DNA of 64,000 nt from Corynebacterium cystitidis. Its GTDB lineage: Bacteria > Actinomycetota > Actinomycetes > Mycobacteriales > Mycobacteriaceae. Below are positions 34,126 through 41,501 of the stretch, piece after piece. The stretch lies in NCBI RefSeq assembly GCF_900187295.1, contig NZ_LT906473.1, positions 372,001 through 436,000 on the forward strand, in the 5' to 3' direction. The position numbers were made by a program, and so were the translations under genes. How positions within the stretch are numbered: the stretch's first letter is position 1; each line of letters opens with the position of its first letter. Below the pieces are notes generated by a model that was given only the letters and a program-made list of their open reading frames with translations, was not told the DNA's origin and ran no database searches.

Positions 34126-34156
34126 AAAAGGCCCAGCTTTATCAGCTGGGTCTTTT
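34126..34156 (+). terminator. Terminator of the aldehyde dehydrogenase gene
   Basis: AAAAGGCCCAGC and GCTGGGTCTTTT pair around TTTATCA (one G-U). Confidence 0.85.
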
Positions 34157-34476
34157 CGGGTTCGCCACTTAACCAGTGAACACCAACTGCCCAGACTGAT
34201 GCGCAAGTCGCAGATAACATGCCAGCATCGGTTCTGTACGGTAAGCTGACCTGTGCACGTTCCTCGGGGGAAGCATTGAAATCGTACGGTTGGTTGATCG
34301 TTGATTTTCTGGACGTGCGGTGACATCTTTTCTCGGGGTTGTGTCTGTTCTGCCTTCGGGTGCGGTACTTGTCTTTCCACAAGGTCAACCGCACACCTGT
34401 GGCGGTTGGTCTAGCGTGGGTGCGATGCACCGCACGCGAAGGCTTAGCCTACTACGAAGGGAGAGGAGGACCGACA
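34157..34476. other. Intergenic region, upstream of micro-ORF
   Basis: No gene recognised. An inverted repeat CAACCGC/GCGGTTG occupies 34386-34392 and 34402-34408, about 70 bp before the 50-codon ORF, and could be an operator. TAGCGT just after it may be a -10 element. Confidence 0.4.
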
Positions 34477-34629
34477 ATGTCAGAATCTTCTCGCGGTGGT
34501 CGCCATCGTAAAAGAGAAGAACCCCGACTAGCAGGGGTTTTTAACTTTGCTAGCCGGGTTCTGGCCGGAGCTACATCCAAACTCCTTGCGGATATGATCC
34601 GCAAGGGGTGGGAGTGGATGAACTCCTAG
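34477..34629 (+). CDS. 50-residue micro-ORF, basic with C-terminal amphipathic helix
   Basis: The ATG at 34477 has a strong SD (GGAGAGGAGG, 7 nt away) and a Rho-independent terminator starts 12 bp after the stop, so this is a complete small transcription unit. The N-terminus is very basic (SRGGRHRKREEPR). From about residue 18 it could form an amphipathic helix (LAGVFNFASRVLAGATSKLL), ending KGWEWMNS with two Trp. No membrane-length segment or signal peptide is present. A bacteriocin-like, membrane-active or envelope peptide is possible; I do not recognise it. Confidence 0.65.
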   Translation: MSESSRGGRHRKREEPRLAGVFNFASRVLAGATSKLLADMIRKGWEWMNS

Positions 34630-34640
34630 GTCAAAAGAAG

Positions 34641-34670
34641 AGGTCACTCGTTAACGGCGGGTGGCCTTTT
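34641..34670 (+). terminator. Terminator of the 50-codon ORF
   Basis: AGGTCACTCG pairs with CGGGTGGCCT (10 bp with G-U pairs) around TTAACGG, followed by TTTT. Confidence 0.8.
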
Positions 34671-35554
34671 CACTTGCTTTCCGTCGCCCCCAAGGGCACC
34701 TTAAGTCTAACCCCCAAACAAATAGCAGGCAACACCACGGCGGGCCCCATTGCCAGCAGCAGCCTCCAGTCCACGCTCAACCCCCAGAAAATATCGAAAA
34801 ACTCATGCGCCTACTTTCCGTGGTAATCCGTGGTAATCCTACCAAAGTGATGTCTACTAACTACTTGGACTTACCAGGTCACAATCATGAGATGGCAATG
34901 TCATCTCATCTCAGAAAAGATGATCTCTGAATTCCATCCGGTCGCAAGCAGTTGTGCACGGACAAGCAGTGTGTGCACGGACAAGCACGATCAGCTACCA
35001 CGGGCACCACCAGCACGCCCACCACATCAACCTGTACCACAGCACCAATGAAATATTCTGGTGAGACTTGCCAAGTTACTATCCTGTTCCCTCCGGTGGC
35101 AGAGGTCGCGGCTTGAGTTTCGACAGTTTACAAAAAGGGGGGCCGGGCACATTATAAAAGAGGGCCGGGCAAAAGAAGCGGGTCTAGCTAACACTTCCAT
35201 CACGCTATACAGGACGGTACTCCTAGCACCAACACTGGCGTAGTCGGCAAGACATTGAGAGAGACTCTTTAAAAAAGGCTGCTCCGCAGAGCTACAAAGG
35301 CACCGCATAATCGTGGGACTTAACCGGAGGAGACGACGCGCTTGCAATCCTTTCCGCAGCCAAGGTCTCAATAGAATCTAGCGTGGAACCAGCAGGATGG
35401 GCCTAAAACGCCACACTAGTTGATAGCTCCAGGACTACCAATCCCGTCAACGTACGCACGCAACAACATGTGGCTTACCCCTTTAAGCCGCTAGTCACAA
35501 GCGCCCTATGGGGCACCTTGTGTTTTAGGAAAGACCTTCTGTGGGCTTCCGTCG
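34671..35554. other. Decayed region
   Basis: About 900 bp without an intact gene. One stretch (35266-35408) reads LKKAAPQSYKGTA, stop, then WDLTGGDDALAILSAAKVSI and ESSVEPAGWA, which looks like coding sequence broken by stops; loosely like a piece of an HK97-type phage capsid protein, but far too short to assign. The minus-strand 114-codon frame at 35371-35027 shows no family features and is not called. Confidence 0.4.
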
Positions 35555-35690
35555 AATTGAAGTGCCGAATGACTTCCTGGTTGCGGTGCACGCTCATCCG
35601 CATACCCACTTCCCGGTCTCATCGCCTGGGCGTGAGGCCTTGCCTTAAAGGCTAGGTGCTGGGCCCTTTTGGTTCACCAATTGTCGGGTA
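35555..35690 (+). pseudogene. Relic of an aldehyde dehydrogenase 3' end plus terminator
   Basis: The frame [16 protein letters not shown] at about 35569-35616 corresponds to the C-terminus [15 protein letters not shown] of the gene ending at 34088. At DNA level CATCCGCATACCCACTTCCC matches nearly base for base. The bases downstream (a GGCT...GGGCCCTTTTGGTTC stretch) still resemble that gene's terminator. This is the decayed end of a second ALDH copy, or of a duplicated 3' segment. Confidence 0.75.
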
Positions 35691-35909
35691 ACGGCACTTA
35701 CACTCAACCCCCTAGCCTACCCCCCTAGTCATATCCCTGGTCAAGCGAAATCGCCTGCACCGGGCCAAGGTATGACGAATAGTGGGGTCTACGTGCATGG
35801 ACAGGGGACGCGCAGCTTTTGTCAGGCCGAGTCGAGTGCCATAAAGTGGCGTGCATCACCATCCTGGGATCGCTTACCCCGAATAACACCGATATTCACA
35901 AGGAGAATC

Positions 35910-36614
35910 ATGAGCGTCGAATACACCGCGTCAACGGAGGGCGTCTTCGCTCCGTTGCACTTCCCCGAATACCGCACGACGATCAAGCGCAACCCAACCA
36001 ACGAACTCATTCTCACCCCGCAGCGTCTTGGTGAACTGTCCGGCCCTGTGCTGGGTGAGCGTGACTTAGGCGGCCTTGATAATGACATGACCAAAGCAAA
36101 TGGCGGCGAAGCCATCGGTCAGCGCATGCTGGTACACGGTCGTGTATTGGGCTGGGACAACAAACCAGTTCCAAACACTTTGGTAGAGGTATGGCAGGCC
36201 AACGCTGCGGGCCGTTACCGCCACAAGAATGATTCCTGGCCAGCACCGCTAGATCCACACTTCAACGGAGTGGCGCGCACCATGACCAATGAGGACGGCT
36301 ACTACGAGTTCCTCACCATCATGCCTGGCATGTACCCATGGGGGAACCACAATAATGCGTGGCGTCCCGCGCACATCCATTTCTCTCTGTACGGCCGCCA
36401 GTTTTCGGAGCGTCTGGTCACCCAGATGTACTTCCCCAATGATCCCATGTTCTTCCAGGATCCGATTTACAACTCGGTTCCGCAGGGTGCTCGTGAGCGC
36501 ATGATCGCTGTTTTTGATTATGACAAGACTGCTCCGAATTACTCTTTGGCCTACAAGTTCGACATCGTCTTACGCGGCAAGAACCAGACCTTCTTCGAAA
36601 CCCACAAGCACTAG
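35910..36614 (+). CDS. pcaH: Protocatechuate 3,4-dioxygenase beta subunit
   Basis: A 234-residue subunit of the intradiol dioxygenase carrying the non-haem Fe(III). Ligands are visible as Tyr in GRYRHKNDSW, Tyr in GMYPWGNHNN, and the two His in WRPAHIHFSL. It opens protocatechuate to 3-carboxy-cis,cis-muconate together with PcaG. ATG 35910 has AAGGAG 5 nt upstream; the open frame further upstream to 35772 is not used. First gene of pcaHGBC-pobA-pcaK. Confidence 0.96.
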   Translation: MSVEYTASTEGVFAPLHFPEYRTTIKRNPTNELILTPQRLGELSGPVLGERDLGGLDNDMTKANGGEAIGQRMLVHGRVLGWDNKPVPNTLVEVWQANAAGRYRHKNDSWPAPLDPHFNGVARTMTNEDGYYEFLTIMPGMYPWGNHNNAWRPAHIHFSLYGRQFSERLVTQMYFPNDPMFFQDPIYNSVPQGARERMIAVFDYDKTAPNYSLAYKFDIVLRGKNQTFFETHKH

Positions 36615-36639
36615 ATCAAAGCACTGGAGGAGAACAATC

Positions 36640-37260
36640 ATGATTGAGACCGGAAAACATGAAGGTTTCCGCTACCCGGATACCGCCAATGACGCCCCCG
36701 ACCAAGACCACACGGAATTTGGCATTACTCCGTCACAAACGGTTGGGCCGTACGTCCATATCGGCCTGACACTAGCGGACTCCGAGGTCATGGCGTACCC
36801 GGACGACAGCACCGGCGACGGCAACGGCACCGTGGAAATCGAGTTCACCGTCATCGACGGCGACGGGGCCCCGATCGCCGATGCCATGATCGAGCTGTGG
36901 CAGGCCCGCCCCGACGGCACCTTCAACACCGATTCCCACGACGGCTTCCGAGGCCTGGGTAGGGCAATGGCCGATGACAATGGCCAGGTCACTTTTACCA
37001 CCCTGGTCCCTGGTGGCTTCGGCGATGAGGCACCGCACATCAATGTTGGAGTTTTTGCCCGCGGCATGCTTGAGCGCCTCTATACCCGCCTCTACTTCCC
37101 AGAAAATACCGAGGCCAACAACACCGACCCAGTGCTACACCTAGTCGACGAACCGCGCCGCAGTCTGCTGGTTGCGCAGAAAACCGACAAGGGTTACTCC
37201 ATGACTATCCACGTGCAGCACCCTGACCTGAGCCTCGAAACCCCATTTTTCCGGATTTAA
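36640..37260 (+). CDS. pcaG: Protocatechuate 3,4-dioxygenase alpha subunit
   Basis: 206 residues, homologous to PcaH but without the iron ligands. TPSQTVGPYVHIGL and the core MIELWQARPDGTFN are the family marks, and APHINVGVFARG replaces the His-ligand strand. It completes the active site pocket of the alpha-beta dioxygenase. ATG 36640 has GGAGGAG 9 nt upstream; 25 bp after pcaH and 2 bp before pcaB. Confidence 0.96.
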   Translation: MIETGKHEGFRYPDTANDAPDQDHTEFGITPSQTVGPYVHIGLTLADSEVMAYPDDSTGDGNGTVEIEFTVIDGDGAPIADAMIELWQARPDGTFNTDSHDGFRGLGRAMADDNGQVTFTTLVPGGFGDEAPHINVGVFARGMLERLYTRLYFPENTEANNTDPVLHLVDEPRRSLLVAQKTDKGYSMTIHVQHPDLSLETPFFRI

Positions 37261-37262
37261 CA

Positions 37263-38378
37263 ATGGACTCTCTTTCCCGCACCCTTTACTCGGATCTTGC
37301 GTCAGGTTCCACCACGGTTCACGCCGCGCTTTCCGACGATGCCTTCATCAACGCCATCGTTGAATTTGAAGCGGCACTAGTTGAAGCTGCCGAGTCCACC
37401 GGCAAAGTTACTGCCCAACAAGCTGCGGATGCACGCGTTGCCTTCGTTGGTTTCACACCGGATTTAGAAGAGATCGCCATCGCTTCAGCTAGTGGCGCGA
37501 ACCCGACGATCCCGCTGGTGAAACAGTTGAAAGCACGCGCCCATGACCCAACAGCCATCCATATCGATGCCACCAGCCAAGATGGGGTTGATACAGCCCT
37601 ATCATTGTGCCTGTCTCGCGCGGTGGCGTTGCTGATCGAGGACACCCGCGCCGTCGAAAAGCTTCTTGCAAACCTAGCGCGTACCCACCGCAACGATCCC
37701 ATCATGGCCCGCACACTAGGCCAGCAGGCTTTACCCACCACCTTCGGTGCGGTGGCGGCGGGGTGGCTCGATGGTGTGCGTTGCGCGCGCAAAGCTGTAC
37801 AGGCGGTGGACTTCCCCGTGCAATACGCAGGCCCGGTCGGCGCGCTACCAGGCGGGGTAGATATCCACGACGAACTCGCACAGCGGCTCGGTCTTTCAGC
37901 AACACCGCTGGTGTGGCACACCAACCGCCAACCACTGGCCGAACTTTCTGCAGCAATGGCGCGATTAGCTGGTGCCGTGCGCAAGATCGCCGGTGACATC
38001 GTGGCGTATTCAGCAACCGAGGTGGGGGAGCTGCGTGAACCCGCACCAGGGGGTTCCAGTTCCATGCCGCACAAGGCTAACCCTGCAGCCTCTGTCGCCG
38101 CCGACGGCTATGCTCGACGCACCCCGGGCCTGGTTGCCACCATCTTTGACGCACTCGACTGCCGTGGCCAACGCGGAGTAGGCAGCTGGCATGCCGAATG
38201 GCAACCAATCCGGGAGATCGTCGCCGTCACCGCAAGCGCGGTCAACCGGATTACCGCAGCTCTTGACGGGCTGGAAGTACATACCGAAGCAATGGTCGCC
38301 GCCTGTGGCAACAACCCCGATACTGCGCACGCAGCTGAGCTAGTCGATGCGATTCTAGAAACGGAAGTACACCCATGA
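37263..38378 (+). CDS. pcaB: 3-Carboxy-cis,cis-muconate cycloisomerase
   Basis: A 371-residue member of the fumarase/adenylosuccinate lyase superfamily. The signature loop GGSSSMPHKANPAAS (about 260-274) carries the catalytic Ser. It forms 4-carboxymuconolactone. It is shorter than the 450-residue Pseudomonas enzyme, lacking the C-terminal extension. ATG lies 2 nt after the pcaG stop and its end overlaps pcaC by 4 bp, indicating tight coupling. Confidence 0.94.
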   Translation: MDSLSRTLYSDLASGSTTVHAALSDDAFINAIVEFEAALVEAAESTGKVTAQQAADARVAFVGFTPDLEEIAIASASGANPTIPLVKQLKARAHDPTAIHIDATSQDGVDTALSLCLSRAVALLIEDTRAVEKLLANLARTHRNDPIMARTLGQQALPTTFGAVAAGWLDGVRCARKAVQAVDFPVQYAGPVGALPGGVDIHDELAQRLGLSATPLVWHTNRQPLAELSAAMARLAGAVRKIAGDIVAYSATEVGELREPAPGGSSSMPHKANPAASVAADGYARRTPGLVATIFDALDCRGQRGVGSWHAEWQPIREIVAVTASAVNRITAALDGLEVHTEAMVAACGNNPDTAHAAELVDAILETEVHP

Positions 38379-38788
38379 CCAACACAAACGACAACCACGC
38401 CCTTTACATCGATGGACGTGCAGCCGCCGCAGAAGTAGGCGACAAGAATCGCCGCGCAGTACTTGGCGATGCGCACGTGGACCGGGCCAGCAAGAACACC
38501 AGCGATACCACCGCAAAATTCCAGGACTTTATCACCCGAACCGCGTGGGGTGATATCTGGAATCGTGACGGACTGGACCACACTCAGCGCCGCCTGATCA
38601 CCATCGCCGTGCTCACAGCGGTAGGAAACAACGGCGAACTCGACATGCACATCCGCGCCGCTGTGCGCGCCGGCGTCGACCCAGACCTCATCGGCGAAGT
38701 CATCCTGCACACAGCTGTGTACGCGGGCGTACCCAACTCAAATCACGGATTCAAGCTGCTGGACAAGGCAGTCAAGGAGGAGAATTAA
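38375..38788 (+). CDS. pcaC: 4-Carboxymuconolactone decarboxylase
   Basis: A 137-residue CMD/AhpD-fold protein. The marks are KFQDFITRTAWGDIWNRDGL, RRLITIAVLTAVGNNGEL and VILHTAVYAGVPNSNHGF (active-site region). It removes CO2 to give beta-ketoadipate enol-lactone. It is a stand-alone protein here, while some actinobacteria have a PcaD-PcaC fusion (PcaL). ATGA overlap with pcaB; pobA starts 2 nt after. Confidence 0.95.
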   Translation: MTNTNDNHALYIDGRAAAAEVGDKNRRAVLGDAHVDRASKNTSDTTAKFQDFITRTAWGDIWNRDGLDHTQRRLITIAVLTAVGNNGELDMHIRAAVRAGVDPDLIGEVILHTAVYAGVPNSNHGFKLLDKAVKEEN

Positions 38789-38789
38789 C

Positions 38790-39983
38790 ATGACCACCCA
38801 TGTACCTGTCGCCATCATCGGCGCTGGCCCCGCTGGCCTTACCCTTGCTCACCTGCTGCACCTGCACGGCATCGAATCAATCGTGTTTGAAACCCGCTCA
38901 CGGCGCGATGTTGAAGAAACCGTGCGTGCCGGTGTGCTCGAGCAAGGAACCCTGAACCTGATGCGTGACTCCGGCGTAGGCGAGCGTATGGAACGCGAAG
39001 CAGATATCGACGAAGGCATCGAAATCGCCATCGACGGTGAGCGCACCCGCATCGCACTAACCGCACTAACTGGTCACCACATGGCCGTCTACGCCCAGCA
39101 CGAATACCTCAAAGACTTCATCGCCAAGCGCCTCGCAGACGGTGGCGAACTGCTGTTCAACACCACCGTGGACGATGTCACCGGCTACGACGGTGACAAG
39201 TGCACCGTCACCTACACCGACGACAACGGCACCCAGCACGAACTCACCGCCGATTATGTGGTAGCTGGTGACGGCTCCAAGTCTCCGTACCGCAAGCCCA
39301 TTCTTGAACTGCCAGGTGCGGTGCGAGCCAAGCACGAATACCCCTACGCGTGGTTTGGCATCCTCGTCAACGGGCCACAGACCCAAAAGGAACTCATCTA
39401 TGCCACTCACGACGCAGGATTTGCGCTGATCTCCACCCGCTCGGCCGATATCCAGAGGTACTACCTGCAGTGTGACCCGGAAGATACCGTGGATATGTGG
39501 CCGGACGAGAAGATCTGGGAACAGCTCCACCTGCGCGTCGACTCCGATAACCTCCAGGTTGCCGAGGGCGAGATCTTTGACAAGTCCGTGCTTCGCTTCC
39601 GTTCCGCTGTGACAGACCCGATGCAGCGCGGCCGGCTGTTCATCTGCGGCGATGCGGCGCACACTGTGCCACCAACCGGGGCGAAAGGCCTAAACCTTGC
39701 CGTTGCCGACGTCTCAGTTCTAGCACCGGGCTTGGTGCGCGCCTTGAAAAAGAGCAACACCGACCTGCTTGACCAGTACTCGGCCCTGGCAGTGCCGCGG
39801 GTGTGGAAGGCACAGCACTTCTCCTACTGGATGAGCTCCATGCTGCACGCAGTGCCAGGTGAGTCGCACTTCGACGCACAACGCCGCCGCGGTGAGCTGC
39901 GCGCAATGCTCTCTTCCGAGGCAGGTCGCCGGTACCACGCCGAACAGTATGTTGGCATGGATCTTCCCACATTCGACATCTAA
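38790..39983 (+). CDS. pobA: 4-Hydroxybenzoate 3-monooxygenase
   Basis: A 397-residue class A flavoprotein monooxygenase. The FAD-binding GAGPAGLTLAHLLHL lies at residues 10-24, VVAGDGSKSPYRKP is the DG motif, and ICGDAAHTVPPTGAKGLNLA the GD motif. It converts 4-hydroxybenzoate to protocatechuate with NAD(P)H and O2. Directly coupled to pcaC (2-nt gap) and followed by pcaK. Substrate entry and ring cleavage are thus in one operon. ATG with AAGGAGGAG upstream. Confidence 0.96.
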   Translation: MTTHVPVAIIGAGPAGLTLAHLLHLHGIESIVFETRSRRDVEETVRAGVLEQGTLNLMRDSGVGERMEREADIDEGIEIAIDGERTRIALTALTGHHMAVYAQHEYLKDFIAKRLADGGELLFNTTVDDVTGYDGDKCTVTYTDDNGTQHELTADYVVAGDGSKSPYRKPILELPGAVRAKHEYPYAWFGILVNGPQTQKELIYATHDAGFALISTRSADIQRYYLQCDPEDTVDMWPDEKIWEQLHLRVDSDNLQVAEGEIFDKSVLRFRSAVTDPMQRGRLFICGDAAHTVPPTGAKGLNLAVADVSVLAPGLVRALKKSNTDLLDQYSALAVPRVWKAQHFSYWMSSMLHAVPGESHFDAQRRRGELRAMLSSEAGRRYHAEQYVGMDLPTFDI

Positions 39984-40076
39984 CTCTCTCCGTTACCTAG
40001 AACTGTTACCTAGAGCCTGGCCGAGTCGCGGCGCCAGGCTCTTTATCCGCATGAAATATTGAAAGGCATAGCGATT

Positions 40077-41375
40077 ATGCGTTCTCCGACGATTGTTGTC
40101 GTTCTCCTCTGGCTCGCAGTACTGCTCGACGGGTTCGACATGGTAGTACTCGGTGCAACTCTGCCCGCCATGATGGAAGACCCAAACTGGCAACTAACCG
40201 CAGCCCAGGGCACCCAGATTTCAACAGCTGGGCTCATCGGCATGACAATCGGCGCACTAGTTATCGGTGCTGCAACAGACAAGTTGGGTCGTCGTAACGT
40301 GATGATCGTCTCCGTCGCAGCATTTTCAATCCTGACGCTCATCATGGGCTTTACCTACAACTTCTGGGCCTTCCTCATCCTGCGCTTCTTCGCAGGAGTA
40401 GGTCTTGGCGGGTGCTTGCCGACGGCGATTTCCATGGTCACCGAGTTCCGTGGACGCAGTAGAGCGGGTTCTTCTACAACCACGGTGATGACCGGATACC
40501 ACGTAGGTGCCGTGCTCACAGCACTGCTGGGCATTTTTGTAATCGGCGAAATTGGCTGGCACTCCATGTACATCATCGGCGCTGTTCCGGGGCTCATCCT
40601 TGCCCCAGTAATGTACTTCCTGCTGCCCGAATCCCCCCAGTACCTCAACGTTGTCGGGCGCACGCGCGAAGCCCAAGACATCGCCGACACCTACGGGCTT
40701 GAGCTTGCCGACGAGATGGACCGTACTGCCGCATCCGAAAACCAAGGCACCGGAATCAAGGCACTTCTCAAACCGCCGTACCTGCGGAACTCGCTGGCCA
40801 TCTGGGCGGGCTCCTTCATGGGCCTGCTGTTGGTTTATGGTTTGAATACCTGGCTGCCACAGATCATGCGCCAGGCCGACTATGACATGGGCAACTCGTT
40901 GGGCTTCCTCATGGTGCTCAACATTGGGGCGGTGGTTGGCCTTGTCATCGCTGGACGAGTATCAGACCGTTATTCTCCGCGACCAACCGCGATGGTGTGG
41001 TTCCTGCTATCGGCGATCTTCCTCTCGCTCATGGCGGTACGCATGCCCATGATTGGGCTTTATATCATCGTTTTTCTCACCGGAATTTTCGTGTTCTCCT
41101 CCCAAAACCTGGTGTATGCCTTCGTGGGAGAAAACCACCCGTCAAACCTGCGCGCAACCGCGATGGGGTTGTCCGCTGGCATTGGACGCCTCGGCGCGAT
41201 TTCCGGCCCGATGCTCGGTGGACTGCTGATCAGTTTGAACATGGCCCACCCGTGGGGCTTTTTCGCGTACGGCGCCGTTGGTCTTGCCGGTGCAATAATC
41301 TTCATGTTCACCCGGCCCATCTACAAGCGCACCGTGGTGGTAGCAGAGCAACCCCTCAATTTGTCGGCCGAATAG
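40077..41375 (+). CDS. pcaK: 4-Hydroxybenzoate/protocatechuate MFS transporter
   Basis: A 433-residue 12-TM transporter of the aromatic acid:H+ symporter family. The hallmark DGFDMV in TM1 (LLDGFDMVVLGATLP) and the GAATDKLGRRNVM loop between TM2 and TM3 are visible, with LLPESPQYL after TM6. The start ATG 40077 has GAAAGG 11-12 nt upstream; a TTG at 40059 overlaps that SD. The last gene of the pca-pob operon; a convergent regulator gene follows. Confidence 0.93.
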   Translation: MRSPTIVVVLLWLAVLLDGFDMVVLGATLPAMMEDPNWQLTAAQGTQISTAGLIGMTIGALVIGAATDKLGRRNVMIVSVAAFSILTLIMGFTYNFWAFLILRFFAGVGLGGCLPTAISMVTEFRGRSRAGSSTTTVMTGYHVGAVLTALLGIFVIGEIGWHSMYIIGAVPGLILAPVMYFLLPESPQYLNVVGRTREAQDIADTYGLELADEMDRTAASENQGTGIKALLKPPYLRNSLAIWAGSFMGLLLVYGLNTWLPQIMRQADYDMGNSLGFLMVLNIGAVVGLVIAGRVSDRYSPRPTAMVWFLLSAIFLSLMAVRMPMIGLYIIVFLTGIFVFSSQNLVYAFVGENHPSNLRATAMGLSAGIGRLGAISGPMLGGLLISLNMAHPWGFFAYGAVGLAGAIIFMFTRPIYKRTVVVAEQPLNLSAE

Positions 41376-41437
41376 TGCGCCGTGGCGCTGGACACTGCCT
41401 TACCGCGTTGTGCCGCCGTGTTGGTGCCCAAAAATAG

Positions 41438-41459
41438 CCGGGCAGCTACCGGGCAGCTA
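41438..41459. repeat. Direct repeat in convergent interval
   Basis: CCGGGCAGCTA occurs twice head to tail between pcaK and pcaO. No T-run is nearby; role unknown. Confidence 0.5.
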
Positions 41460-41501
41460 CCAGACAGCGGTAGGCTCCGCGATTAACCCCTACGCCAAAA
41501 C

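Noticed and set aside
33315..34430. 371-codon antisense ORF over the aldehyde dehydrogenase
   Set aside because: Shadow of the conserved ALDH gene; composition typical of antisense frames.
35027..35371. 114-codon minus-strand ORF in the decayed region
   Set aside because: No SD and no family features; lies over the stop-broken plus-strand fragment.
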